NCBI GenBank assembly: GCA_019747815.1
Contig: JAIEQJ010000098.1
Coordinates: 1-33,610 of the forward strand
Length of the DNA: 33,610 bases
DNA from: Hyphomonadaceae bacterium
GTDB lineage: Bacteria > Pseudomonadota > Alphaproteobacteria > Rhizobiales > Hyphomicrobiaceae
Direction: 5' to 3'
Every line of letters starts with the position of its first letter. Positions within the stretch are counted from its first letter, which is position 1. The position numbers and the translations under genes were made by a program. Of this stretch, positions 1 through 8,264 are shown in pieces. The notes beneath the pieces are model-generated. The model was not told where the DNA came from. It ran no database searches and was given only the letters and a program-made list of their open reading frames with translations.

Positions 1-3
1 GCC

Positions 4-74
4 AGTGTCCTTTCGATCGCGAAGTTCGTTCAGCGCCTGCTGCAAGATCCGGCGAACTTCGCGATCGGGACACT
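4..74. repeat. Long imperfect inverted repeat at window edge
   Basis: Bases 14-28 are the exact reverse complement of 53-67 (15 bp). Outside them, AGTGTCC at 4-10 pairs with GGACACT at 68-74; three unpaired T residues at 11-13 separate the two paired blocks. The loop is 24 nt. A degenerate direct copy of the left arm (GTGTCCCTTC then ATCGCG) recurs at 120-135 and runs into a second small hairpin, CATCGCG-CAA-CGCGATG at 129-145. The fold could be the end of a mobile element or an intergenic palindromic repeat; no transposase is visible beside it, so neither is claimed. Confidence 0.7.
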
Positions 75-164
75 AGCGCCGCGGTGCGAACCGGATCGGT
101 GGGCTCCACGACGCGTCCGGTGTCCCTTCATCGCGCAACGCGATGTGCGGCACGATCCACATCG

Positions 165-195
165 CCTACATTGACAAAATATTTGTCAATGTAGG
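165..195. promoter_or_regulatory. Perfect 14-bp palindrome, probable ArsR-type operator
   Basis: Bases 165-178 (CCTACATTGACAAA) are the exact reverse complement of 182-195, with a 3-nt spacer. The element is AT-rich within GC-rich DNA and ends 9 nt before the ATG of an ArsR-like reading frame, the position expected for an autoregulatory operator that overlaps the promoter. Binding by ArsR is inferred from position and symmetry. Confidence 0.7.
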
Positions 196-204
196 GCCGC
201 AGGC

Positions 205-729
205 ATGCTCGATGTCGAGGTGATTGACGATCCGGCAGCCGCCCTGATCGCTCTGGATCCCATCCGGAGCCGGCTTCTGGCCGAGCCGGCCTCGGCCGCT
301 GCACTGGCCGGCCGCGTCGGCCTGGCGCGGCAGAAGGTGAACTATCATCCGCGCGCACTCGAGGCGCACAATCTGGTGCGGGTCGCCGAGGAGCGGCTTT
401 GGGGCGGTCTGACCGAGCGTCGGCTCATCGCCATCGCCGCTACCTATGTCGTATCGCCGGCCGCTCGGCCCGATCGGCACCGATCCGGCCCGCACGACCG
501 ATCATCTCTCCACCAGCTACCTGATCGCGAGCTGATGCTCCGGCTGGACCGACCGGCACCCGGCGTCGGCCTGATCGGCACCTATGTCTGGGACGGCCAG
601 GTCCAGGTCGCCATCAGCCTCTACATCTACGGCAACGATGCCGATGCAATCGTCGCCCGCGAGGACGCGACATGGCAGGCATGGATCAAGACGCGCTTCC
701 CGCGCGCAGAAACGAGCCCGGCCGGCTGA
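205..729 (+). pseudogene. Decayed ArsR-family regulator fused to an unrelated C-terminal fragment
   Basis: The first ~85 residues look like the winged-helix domain of an ArsR-family repressor: a leader ending in LDVEVIDDP, DPIRSRLLAEP, the recognition-helix region LAGRVGLARQKVNYH, then LVRVAEERLWGGLTERR. Near base 460 the frame departs. The expected continuation (LGPIGTDPARTTDHLSTSYLIAS) lies in another frame and stops near 533. From about residue 115 the open frame encodes an unrelated stretch (GLIGTYVWDGQVQVAISLYI, then WQAWIKTRFP) that I do not recognise and that looks like the tail of another protein. I infer a frameshift plus an internal deletion that joined two gene remnants. DNA binding by the N-terminal part could survive; a normal effector/dimerisation domain is absent. 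The alternative is a genuinely divergent short regulator. Confidence 0.6.
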
Positions 730-737
730 GCAGCGGC

Positions 738-766
738 GACCCACGCGCGCGCAGCGCGCGTGGGTC
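738..766. terminator. GC-rich 13-bp hairpin without T-tract
   Basis: Bases 738-750 and 754-766 are perfect reverse complements around a GCA loop. The hairpin lies 9 nt after the stop of the ArsR remnant and downstream of the small cysteine-rich gene on the other strand, so it sits where a bidirectional terminator would be useful. No T-run follows, so intrinsic termination is uncertain. Confidence 0.45.
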
Positions 767-897
767 AGCCCCGCCACCAGTTGCACGGCTCAGCAGCCCT
801 GCCTTATGGCTGCCACGCGCACAACCTCTACCTCCCGCCCGAGCGTATCGAGCAGGCGGCGTACGTCCCGCCGCAAGGGTCGGCCAAGCGCAGGCGG

Positions 898-1191
898 CTA
901 TCTGCTGGGGGGATTGGTGCGTGCATCAACGCACCGGCCGCCCTTCATGTAGCGATATTCTCCGCACGTGCCCTTCTTCGCCGCGTAGCCATAGACACGC
1001 GGACCGCGCGTCTGCTCACCGAAGCGAACCTGACAGTATCTGCGGCATTGGTTCGTGGACCAGCCCTGGGAGCGGCATTGCGTGACGCAATTGCTTTGTG
1101 CGCTCGCCGTCTCGGTGCTGGCGCCGAAGACCACGGCTCCGCCGAGCACAATCAAGCTCGTCACAGCCAAGTTGCGGAATGCTAATTTCAT
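898..1191 (-). CDS. Small secreted cysteine-rich protein, function unknown
   Basis: A 97-residue protein with a clear Sec signal peptide: MKLAFRN, then a hydrophobic core (LAVTSLIVLGGAVVFGA), with probable cleavage after ASA near residue 31. The mature part of about 65 residues has six cysteines (NCVTQC, NQCRRYC, GTCGEY, GGRCVDAR), which suggests disulfides in the periplasm. The closing pattern C-G-x-Y-x-Y-x-K-G-G-x-C-x-D-A-R resembles small conserved proteins common in Hyphomicrobiales. A GGAG lies 8 nt before the ATG. It stands alone between the ArsR remnant and hemD on the opposite strand. No enzymatic motif is visible and no function is assigned. Confidence 0.75.
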   Translation of the reverse strand: MKLAFRNLAVTSLIVLGGAVVFGASTETASAQSNCVTQCRSQGWSTNQCRRYCQVRFGEQTRGPRVYGYAAKKGTCGEYRYMKGGRCVDARTNPPSR

Positions 1192-1460
1192 CGGTGACGC
1201 TCCATGACAGATGAATCTGGCAACGAACTACCTTCCTCAGCCGTCTCAGCGTAGACAGAGCTACAGTGAACTCCCATCCGGGAAAACCCTCGACCGATCG
1301 CCCCGGACTACCGAGGGCGCTGAGCGATCACCGCTTGCAAGACCAGCCGCCCGAGCCTGTCTTTCAGACCGTGCCTGGACATGCGCGCTTGCGCTTGCAC
1401 GCAGCGCCGGGATGACGCAAACGTTGGCGCGTACCGGCCCGCAATGGAACGCCCCAACCG

Positions 1461-2195
1461 ATGCGCCTCCTCGTCACCCGGCCCGAGCCCGATGCGCTGA
1501 AGCTCGGCGGCGTGCTTGAGGACATGGGCCACGAGGCCACCATCGACCCGCTGCTCAGCGTGTCCTTGGAGGGCGGCGATCCCATCGACATGGAGGGCGT
1601 CCAGGCCCTCATCGCCACCAGCCGCAATGCGCTGCGCGCGCTCAAGGCGAGCCCCGCGCTCGGCCTCGCCCGCACGCTCCCCCTGTTCGCCGTGGGCCGG
1701 GCCACCGCGGCCGAGGCGCGTGCGCTGGGCTTCGAAACGGTGATTACGGGCGCCGGCACCGCCGCGCAGTTGGTGGCGCATATCGTCTCGGCGCTCGATC
1801 CGGCTGCCGGGCTCATCGTCCACCTGGCCGGCGACACGCTGGCCGTTAACCTGAAGGACGAGTTGGAAGCCCACGGCTTCCGCGTGATGCAGCCGGTCGT
1901 CTACCGCATGCTGGCCGCACGCAGCTTGGCGGAGGACACGGTGGAGCAGTTGGCGACGGGCGAGATCGAGGGCGTCATCCTGATGTCCCCGCGCACCGCC
2001 GCCGTCTACGCTGCCCTCGTTCGCAAGCACGGCCTGACTGCGACGATCGGCCCGCTGCCGCACTTTTGCCTGTCGGCCGCCGTAGCGCGTCAGTTGCAGC
2101 CGCTTGGCGACGTCCGCATTGAAATTGCCGAAGCCCCGCGGCTGGAAGAATTGCTTGCCCTGATCGACGAGGCCGCTGCACAATTGGAGAGCTAG
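1461..2195 (+). CDS. hemD: Uroporphyrinogen-III synthase
   Basis: A 244-residue protein, normal length for HemD, which cyclises hydroxymethylbilane to uroporphyrinogen III in cytoplasmic tetrapyrrole synthesis. The start MRLLVTRPEPDA is typical of the family (hLVTRP). The two alternating Rossmann-like halves are seen in LIATSRNALRAL, PLFAVGRATAAEARALGF, IVHLAGDTLAVNL and GVILMSPRTAAVYAAL. HemD is poorly conserved, but these landmarks and the downstream Mic60-hemY pair make the call firm. hemC, often directly upstream in related bacteria, is absent here: the upstream 269 bp hold no gene I can support. The gene starts the hemD-Mic60-hemY run and shares its strand; the 106-bp gap to the next gene leaves room for a second promoter. 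Confidence 0.92.
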   Translation: MRLLVTRPEPDALKLGGVLEDMGHEATIDPLLSVSLEGGDPIDMEGVQALIATSRNALRALKASPALGLARTLPLFAVGRATAAEARALGFETVITGAGTAAQLVAHIVSALDPAAGLIVHLAGDTLAVNLKDELEAHGFRVMQPVVYRMLAARSLAEDTVEQLATGEIEGVILMSPRTAAVYAALVRKHGLTATIGPLPHFCLSAAVARQLQPLGDVRIEIAEAPRLEELLALIDEAAAQLES

Positions 2196-2301
2196 TCAGG
2201 GCATCCGCATGCCGATGTGGGCCGCCGCGTTGGCATATTTTCGTTAATTCGAAGCAGCGAGCATTACCTGCCCGCAACCCTTGGTGCTCAGGATCTAGCC
2301 C

Positions 2302-3777
2302 ATGACCGACAAGAAGGACGCGATCGGCAAAGGCCCGGCCAAGCCCAGCGAAGGGCCGAGGCGCCCGTATGCAACAATCGACCTGCAGGCCACTGAGGTC
2401 GGCGGCGATGCCAAGGGCGGCGCCTCGACCGCGGCGGGTGCCGCCAAACCTTCCTCGGGGGCCTCATCCTCCTTGCCGCCGCCCGGGGACGGTGCCGACA
2501 CCGGCCGTTCCACACTGGCTGCGCGCCTTGCCGCCGCGCGCGGTTGGTCGCGCCAGGCGACGCAGAGCAACACGTTTCTGTCGCATCTTGCCGCCGGCGT
2601 GGCGGGCGCGGTGCTGACGCTGGCTGCCGCTGCGCTGCTTGGCCTTCTCGGCGCCGAGCGCACGGACGGCCGCCAGGACATGAGCAAGCGCCTGGCCGTG
2701 CTCGAGGAGGCCGCGCGCCAGCGGACCGGACCGGGCGGAGAGGTGACGGCCAAGCTTGCCCAGACGGATGCGCGGCTCAAGGGCCTGGAAGACCAGACGC
2801 GCGCCATTGCGGCGCTCAGCGACACGCAGGCCAAGCTGGCCGCGTCCATCAAGGCCGTCGAAACACGCGCCAACGCCCCCGAGTACGCCGGCCGCCTCGC
2901 CAAGATGGAGACGTCCCTGGCAGCGCTCGCGGCCGGCGACCGCAGCACGCAGGCGGCAGCCCTTGCCGACAAGCTGACCGAGCTTGAAAAGCTGGTCGGC
3001 GATGCCGTCGAGGTGAACAAGACAGGCGCCGCCCGCTCGGATCGCGATCTGGCGGTCATCAGGACGGACACAACCCGCATCGGCCAGCGCCTCGACACGT
3101 TGAGAAGCGAGGTGGAGGAGCGCTTCAAGGGCACAGCCAAGTCGGCCGACCTGGCATCGATGACCGCCAAGCTCGCCGCCTTCGAGCAGGACCTGAAGGG
3201 TTTCCTCAAGGGCGAGGGCGAGCGCACCACCAACGCCACGCGCGTGCTGCTCACGCTCGAGATCGCCAACCTCAAGCGCGCCATGGACCGTGGCGGCCGC
3301 TATGCCGCCGAGCTCGACGCCGTGCGCAAAGTCGCCGGCACCACGCTCGATCTCAAGCCGCTGGAGCGCTACAGCCTGGAGGGCGCTCCCACACTGCCCG
3401 CCCTCGCCAAGGACTTCCGCCGCGTCGCCAACGCCGCCACCGATGTCGAGGCGGAGCCCGCCGATGCGTCCGTGCTCGACCGGCTGATGTCGGGGGCCCG
3501 CTCGATCGTGCGCGTGCGCAAGGCTGGACACGGCACGGACGACATGAGCACGGAAGCCGTGATCGGCCGCATGGAGGCCGCGCTGAAGGATGGGCAGCTC
3601 GGCGAGGTCCTGGAGCAGGGCAGGAAGCTGCCGCCGAAGGCGGCGCTGGCCGCCGAGGACTGGCTGAAGAAGGTCGAAGCGCGCTATGCGGTCGACCGGT
3701 CCGTCGCCGACATCGAGACCGCACTCAAGTCATCGCTGGGCGCGGGTCAGGCACCGGCGACGGAGCCCAAGCGATGA
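2302..3777 (+). CDS. Mic60/mitofilin-like inner-membrane coiled-coil protein (COG4223)
   Basis: A 491-residue protein with an unstructured Pro/Ala/Gly-rich N-terminus (about 1-80), one transmembrane helix (about 93-116, LSHLAAGVAGAVLTLAAAALLGLL), a long Ala/Lys/Glu-rich coiled coil in the periplasm (about 120-330), and a C-terminal mitofilin-type domain (about 330-480: LLTLEIANLKRAMDRGG, then APTLPALAKDFRRVA and ALAAEDWLKKVEARY). Alphaproteobacterial homologues of mitochondrial Mic60 show this order and sit beside hem genes; they are linked to membrane bending and contact with outer-membrane proteins. The last four bases overlap the hemY start (ATGA), so the two are translationally coupled. 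Function is inferred from family and synteny. Confidence 0.88.
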   Translation: MTDKKDAIGKGPAKPSEGPRRPYATIDLQATEVGGDAKGGASTAAGAAKPSSGASSSLPPPGDGADTGRSTLAARLAAARGWSRQATQSNTFLSHLAAGVAGAVLTLAAAALLGLLGAERTDGRQDMSKRLAVLEEAARQRTGPGGEVTAKLAQTDARLKGLEDQTRAIAALSDTQAKLAASIKAVETRANAPEYAGRLAKMETSLAALAAGDRSTQAAALADKLTELEKLVGDAVEVNKTGAARSDRDLAVIRTDTTRIGQRLDTLRSEVEERFKGTAKSADLASMTAKLAAFEQDLKGFLKGEGERTTNATRVLLTLEIANLKRAMDRGGRYAAELDAVRKVAGTTLDLKPLERYSLEGAPTLPALAKDFRRVANAATDVEAEPADASVLDRLMSGARSIVRVRKAGHGTDDMSTEAVIGRMEAALKDGQLGEVLEQGRKLPPKAALAAEDWLKKVEARYAVDRSVADIETALKSSLGAGQAPATEPKR

Positions 3778-5537
3778 TCCGTCTCGTTCTTTATCTGCTT
3801 GGCGTTCTGGCGCTGGCGGTCGGGCTGCACTGGCTTGCCGATCGCCCCGGCACCATCACGGTCGAGTGGCTCGGCTACATCGCCGAAACGAGCGTGTTTC
3901 GCGCCCTCATCATCATGGCCATCGTGTTCGTTCTCGCAGCCGCTGCGTGGTCGCTGCTGCGCCAGCTCTGGCGCAGTCCCGCGACGGTGGGCCGCTACCT
4001 CCATCGCCGCCGCCAGAAGCGCGGCCTCGATGCGCTGACCAGCGGCATCATTGCCGTCGGCGCCGGCGACCGCGCCCTGGCCGTGCGCTATGCCGCGCAA
4101 GCGCGCAGGGCGCTGCCGCACGAGCCGCTCACGCATCTGCTGCGCGCGCAGGCGGCCCAGATCGGCGGCGATCGCGCCACGGCGCGGCGCATCTTCGAGG
4201 CGATGCTGGCCTCGCCCGAGACCGAGCAGCTCGGTCTGCGCGGCCTATTCCTGGAGGCCGAGCGCGAGGGCGAGAGCGAGGTGGCGCGGCAGTTCGCGGC
4301 ACGGGCGCTGCAGCGCAACCCCAAGCTCGGCTGGCCCGTCGAGGCGCTGTTTGAATTGCAGTGCCGCGCCGAGGACTGGCAGGGCGCCCTCAACACGCTC
4401 GACATCGCGCGCCGCCAGCATCTCGTCGACAAGGCGACCCTTGCCCGCCGCCGCGCCGTGCTGCTGACGGCCCAGGCCCAGACGCTGGAGGATGCCAATG
4501 CCGACAAGGCGCTGGAGCTGGCGCTGGAGGCCCACCGGCTGGCACCCGATCTCGTTCCGGCGGCCGCCATCGCCGGCCGCGTCCTGGCCGCGCGCGGCAA
4601 CACACCGCGCGCGGCACGCGTCCTGCTCAAGACGTGGCGCCTTGCCCCGCATCCAGACCTTGCGGCCGCCTACGCCTACGCCAGGCCCGGCGACAGCCCG
4701 CGCGACCGCCTCACCCGCGTGCGCCACCTGGCACGGCTCACCCCAAATCACGCCGAGGCTCAGCTCGCGGTGGCGCTGAGCGCCGTCGAAGCCCGCGAGT
4801 GGACCGAGGCGCGCAAGGCGCTCGAGCCGCTTCTCGACGACCGGCTGACCCCGCGCGTGTGCACGCTGATGGCCCGCATCGAGGGCGAGCAGAACGGCGA
4901 CGCCGGCCGCGTGCGCGAATGGCTTGCGCGCGGCGCCGCCAATGCCGCCCGCGACCCCGCCTGGACGGCGGACGGCGTCGTCTCCGATCACTGGAGCGCG
5001 GTGTCGCCGGTGACCGGCGCGCTCGACGCCTTCCAGTGGCGCGCGCCGGTGGAGGCAGGCCGCGATCAGTCGGCCGCGGCGCTGGCGGCCAAGGTCGAGG
5101 CGCTCATCGCCTTGGGATCGGCTGCTGAAGCACGCGTGCAGCCGCTGCCCCAGGCAACGGCCGTCACGATCGAGCCGCAGCAGGCCACCGCGCCGGCCGC
5201 GCCCAAGACCACGCCCAAGACCGCACCCGCAGCACCCGCCGACGCCGCCGTGGAGCCGCCGCCATCCGCGCCCGTAGTTGCACCGGCACCGGCCGCCGAA
5301 CAGCACGTCGAGGTCGTCGCATCCCCGCAACCGGCCGCAGCGAGCGTGCGTGAGCGTGCCGCCGCAGTGCCGGCGTCCAAGCCGCAGCCTGCGTCGAAAC
5401 CGGCACCGGCCGCGCAGCCCCGCGCGCGCAAGCCTGAGGAACCGAAAATCTTCGTGCCGCCGCACGCCCCCGACGACCCTGGAACCGATGCGGAGGATGA
5501 CTACTCCGCCTATCCAACCTCGGGCGCGAAGGCATGA
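3774..5537 (+). CDS. hemY: HemY-like TPR membrane protein
   Basis: A 587-residue protein. The N-terminal HemY_N domain carries two transmembrane helices (about 1-21, LVLYLLGVLALAVGLHWLA, and about 40-62, FRALIIMAIVFVLAAAAWSL), then TPR-like helical repeats (about 90-400) with repeated A/R/L-rich hairpins. Residues about 440-587 form a low-complexity Ala/Pro/Lys tail rich in PAAP repeats that ends in an acidic patch (DDPGTDAEDDYSAY). The tail makes it longer than the roughly 400-residue gammaproteobacterial HemY. This HemY is not protoporphyrinogen oxidase; it is an uncharacterised partner in haem biosynthesis, named by position and family. It overlaps the Mic60-like gene by four bases, so the pair probably acts together at the inner membrane. 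Confidence 0.88.
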   Translation: MIRLVLYLLGVLALAVGLHWLADRPGTITVEWLGYIAETSVFRALIIMAIVFVLAAAAWSLLRQLWRSPATVGRYLHRRRQKRGLDALTSGIIAVGAGDRALAVRYAAQARRALPHEPLTHLLRAQAAQIGGDRATARRIFEAMLASPETEQLGLRGLFLEAEREGESEVARQFAARALQRNPKLGWPVEALFELQCRAEDWQGALNTLDIARRQHLVDKATLARRRAVLLTAQAQTLEDANADKALELALEAHRLAPDLVPAAAIAGRVLAARGNTPRAARVLLKTWRLAPHPDLAAAYAYARPGDSPRDRLTRVRHLARLTPNHAEAQLAVALSAVEAREWTEARKALEPLLDDRLTPRVCTLMARIEGEQNGDAGRVREWLARGAANAARDPAWTADGVVSDHWSAVSPVTGALDAFQWRAPVEAGRDQSAAALAAKVEALIALGSAAEARVQPLPQATAVTIEPQQATAPAAPKTTPKTAPAAPADAAVEPPPSAPVVAPAPAAEQHVEVVASPQPAAASVRERAAAVPASKPQPASKPAPAAQPRARKPEEPKIFVPPHAPDDPGTDAEDDYSAYPTSGAKA

Positions 5538-5601
5538 GACCTGATGTAGCTGAGGTGCCGGCCCATCTGAAGCGGCCGGCCGGAAGAGGAGCCCGAGGCC
5601 C

Positions 5602-6981
5602 ATGGAGTTCGATGCTCTCACTCTCGCCCGGCTGCAGTTTGCCTTCACCGTCTCGTTCCACATCGTCTTTCCCGCCTTCACCATCGGCCTTGCCAGCTAT
5701 CTGGCCGTGCTCGAAGGCCTGTGGCTCTATACCGGCCGCAACGTCTTCCTGGCGCTCTTCAACTACTGGAAGAAGATCTTCGCCGTCAGCTTCGGCATGG
5801 GCGTGGTGTCGGGCCTGGTCATGAGCTACCAGTTCGGCACCAACTGGAGCGTGTTCTCCGACAAGACCGGCCCGATCCTCGGTCCCCTGCTGGGCTACGA
5901 GGTGCTGGCAGCTTTCTTCCTCGAAGCGGGCTTCCTGGGCGTCATGCTGTTCGGCATGGAGCGCGTCGGCCGGCCACTGCATTTCTTCGCCACGCTGATG
6001 GTCGCCTTCGGCACGCTCACCTCGGCGTTCTGGATCCTGTCCGCCAACAGCTGGATGCAGACGCCCACGGGATACACGATGAATGCCGCCGGCCAGTTCG
6101 TTGCCGCCGACTGGTGGGCCGTCGTCTTCAACCCGTCATTTCCCTACCGCCTCGTGCACATGGTGCTGGCGGCCTACCTCACGACGGCCCTCGTCGTCGG
6201 CGCGGTCGGCGCCTTCCACCTCCTCAGCGACCGCGCCAACGAGGGCGCCCGCGTGATGTTCTCGATGGCCATGTGGATGGCGGCCATCGTCGCGCCCATC
6301 CAGCTCGTGGCCGGCGACCTGCACGGTCTCAACACGCTCAAGCACCAGCCGGCCAAGATCGCCGCCATGGAGGGGCATTGGGAAACCGGAGCGGGCCAGC
6401 CGCTCATCCTGCTCGGCTGGCCGGACATGGCGGCGGAGACGACCCGCTACAAGATCGAGGTCCCGCGCCTCGGCAGCTTCATCCTCACGCACGACTGGAA
6501 CGGCACGGTCAAGGGTCTCAAGGACTGGCCCCGCAACGAGCGACCGAACGCAACCATCGTGTTCTGGAGCTTCCGCATCATGGTGGGGCTCGGCACGCTC
6601 ATGATCCTGGTGGGCCTGTGGAGCCTGTGGCTGCGCTTCCGCGGGCGCCTCACCGAGAGCCCCGCCCTGCTGCGCCTTACCGTGCTGATGGGGCCATCCG
6701 GCTTCATCGCCGTGCTGGCCGGCTGGATCACGACCGAGGTGGGCCGGCAGCCCTACACGGTTTACGGCCTGCTGCGCACCGCCGATTCCGTCTCGCCGAT
6801 CGATGCGCAGGCGGTCGGTGCCTCGCTTGTCGCCTTCATCGTCGTCTACTTTCTCGTGTTCGGCGCCGGCACGTACTATCTGCTCAGCCTGATGCACCGG
6901 CCGCCGGATCTCTCCGAGCCCGACATCGAGAAGGGCGTGCCGACCCGCGCCGCCGGCATCACGCCGGCGCCTGCGCTGTGA
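5602..6981 (+). CDS. cydA: Cytochrome bd-type quinol oxidase subunit I, cyanide-insensitive (CioA) type
   Basis: A 459-residue polytopic protein that oxidises quinol and reduces O2 in the inner membrane. Haem ligands are in place: His20 (FTVSFHIVFP), His186 (YRLVHMVL) and Met327 (SFRIMVG). The conserved glutamates near 100 and 108 (GYEVLAAFFLEAGFLG) and the GRQPYTVYG motif are present. The Q-loop after GDLHGLNTLKHQPAK is short, as in the CioA branch rather than the E. coli long-loop CydA. The gene starts 64 nt after hemY on the same strand. Its usual partner cydB does not follow directly: two minus-strand genes (7018-8369) intervene, the first ending 36 nt after the cydA stop in convergent orientation. 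Confidence 0.96.
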   Translation: MEFDALTLARLQFAFTVSFHIVFPAFTIGLASYLAVLEGLWLYTGRNVFLALFNYWKKIFAVSFGMGVVSGLVMSYQFGTNWSVFSDKTGPILGPLLGYEVLAAFFLEAGFLGVMLFGMERVGRPLHFFATLMVAFGTLTSAFWILSANSWMQTPTGYTMNAAGQFVAADWWAVVFNPSFPYRLVHMVLAAYLTTALVVGAVGAFHLLSDRANEGARVMFSMAMWMAAIVAPIQLVAGDLHGLNTLKHQPAKIAAMEGHWETGAGQPLILLGWPDMAAETTRYKIEVPRLGSFILTHDWNGTVKGLKDWPRNERPNATIVFWSFRIMVGLGTLMILVGLWSLWLRFRGRLTESPALLRLTVLMGPSGFIAVLAGWITTEVGRQPYTVYGLLRTADSVSPIDAQAVGASLVAFIVVYFLVFGAGTYYLLSLMHRPPDLSEPDIEKGVPTRAAGITPAPAL

Positions 6982-7017
6982 GGTGCCCAGGCGTGGATCC
7001 CAGGCGTGCATCCCAGG

Positions 7018-8214
7018 CTATGAAGCCTCGGGCTCCGCGCCGGACCGGGCCATGGCGCAGTGCGGACAGTCGGGCTTGCTGTTGAACGCCTCGATCGAGG
7101 AGCGATAGCCATCGAGGGACAGGTTCAAGCGCCGCCCGACCAACCCAGGCCTGGTAAACCCCGCCGCCACCTTCGTCGCCTCGTTGGCGGCAATGCCGGC
7201 GATGATGCTGAGCGAGGGCGCGCTCTGCCACGCATTGGCCCGCTTGACCGGGCTGGCCCGCAGGCTGGCCTTGCGCCCATGCGTGAGGCTGTCGCTCTTG
7301 CCGTACCAGGACGCGCGCACGGCATCGCGGATGCAGAAATTGCACGGCGCGACGCCATCGTTCAGGAACACCGGCCCGACGGCCACATCGAGCGGATCGC
7401 CGGCGATTTCAATGATCGGGATTCGCCGCTGGATGGCACAGCGATGCACGATCTCCTCGGCAGTGTTCCGGACGAAATGCGACTGGTTCGCCCAAGCGAG
7501 AAAGACCAGCGTCGCATCGCCGATCACGGCTTGCACCTGCCGTTCGTCGGCCTCCACGAACTCGTGGCGCGTCACCACGGCAACATGCGGATTGACGGCG
7601 TTGAGCGTTTCCCTCGCCGCCTCGACCTTGGCCACACCCACATGGTCTGGACGATAGAGCACTTGCCGGTTCAGGTTGGAGAGATCGACATAGTCGCCGT
7701 CAACCAAGGTCAGACGGCCGAACCCCAACAGCGCCAGGTTGAGGCTGAGCCACGTGCCCCATCCCCCCATTCCCAGCACCACGACCCGCTGCGCCTTGAG
7801 GCGCTCCTGATACACAAAACCGGGCTGCGATCCCTGCTCGAGAAGAACGAAGTGGAGCATCTGGCGATCGTAGAGCTCGATCTCGTTGCCGGACAGCACC
7901 TCGGACTGCAGCGCACCGTCGATCAAAAGATGCGCGCGATGAAGCTGATCGATCGTCGTCTCGATCCAGGCCTGCGACGCCGTCGGGTGCCGGTTGCGCA
8001 GATCGCGGACAATGCGCGGCAGCGTGCGCGACCCGTCCAGCAGCAGAAGCAGATCAATGAAGGCCGCGGGCGGCTGCTTGACCTTGTAGGCCACGTGCGC
8101 GGCTTCGCCGACATAGACGTCGCCGTTCTCGGCGCGATGCACGTTGTGGCACGGCTTCAGAAGCGGTTTGACAAGCACATTGCCTGCTGAAGTGGGCTCG
8201 CGTGGACTAGCCAT
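7018..8214 (-). CDS. E1-like (ThiF/MccB-type) adenylating enzyme with N-terminal RRE/PqqD-like domain
   Basis: A 398-residue protein. Residues about 18-100 resemble a PqqD-like RiPP recognition element: HNVHRAENGDVYVGE, then a helical part with LLLLLDGSRTLPRIVRDL and a closing LHRAHLLIDG. Residues about 112-390 are a ThiF/MoeB/MccB-type E1 domain: ELYDRQ (114-118), nucleotide-binding VVVLGMGGWGTW (144-155), VDGDYVDLSNLNRQ (171-184) with the catalytic-type Arg183, Lys196, and two zinc-binding pairs Cys291/Cys294 and Cys383/Cys386. Such enzymes bind a leader peptide and use ATP to adenylate a carboxylate of the precursor, as in microcin C or pantocin biosynthesis. The 34-residue peptide gene lies 50 nt upstream on the same strand. 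No exporter, immunity or tailoring gene is adjacent. The cassette interrupts cydA-cydB. The ATG at 8214 has a weak ribosome site. The family call is firm; the product is unknown. Confidence 0.85.
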   Translation of the reverse strand: MASPREPTSAGNVLVKPLLKPCHNVHRAENGDVYVGEAAHVAYKVKQPPAAFIDLLLLLDGSRTLPRIVRDLRNRHPTASQAWIETTIDQLHRAHLLIDGALQSEVLSGNEIELYDRQMLHFVLLEQGSQPGFVYQERLKAQRVVVLGMGGWGTWLSLNLALLGFGRLTLVDGDYVDLSNLNRQVLYRPDHVGVAKVEAARETLNAVNPHVAVVTRHEFVEADERQVQAVIGDATLVFLAWANQSHFVRNTAEEIVHRCAIQRRIPIIEIAGDPLDVAVGPVFLNDGVAPCNFCIRDAVRASWYGKSDSLTHGRKASLRASPVKRANAWQSAPSLSIIAGIAANEATKVAAGFTRPGLVGRRLNLSLDGYRSSIEAFNSKPDCPHCAMARSGAEPEAS

Positions 8215-8232
8215 GGCCGGCAGCCAGTCAAG

Positions 8233-8259
8233 AACGCCGCCCCTCGGGAGGGCGGCGTT
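8233..8259 (-). terminator. Hairpin between peptide gene and E1-like gene, probable attenuator
   Basis: AACGCCGCCC at 8233-8242 is the exact reverse complement of 8250-8259, giving a 10-bp GC-rich stem with a 7-nt loop. It begins 5 nt after the peptide stop and ends 18 nt before the E1-like ATG. A short T-containing stretch (GTTCTT) follows on the minus strand. Such hairpins between a precursor gene and its modifying enzyme reduce read-through and keep the peptide in excess. This role is inferred from position. Confidence 0.65.
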
Positions 8260-8264
8260 GCGGT

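Noticed and set aside
7060-8190. Long plus-strand frame of 376 codons antisense to the E1-like gene
   Set aside because: It mirrors the E1-like gene, has no recognisable domain and shows the His/Arg/Asp-rich composition typical of antisense frames in GC-rich DNA.
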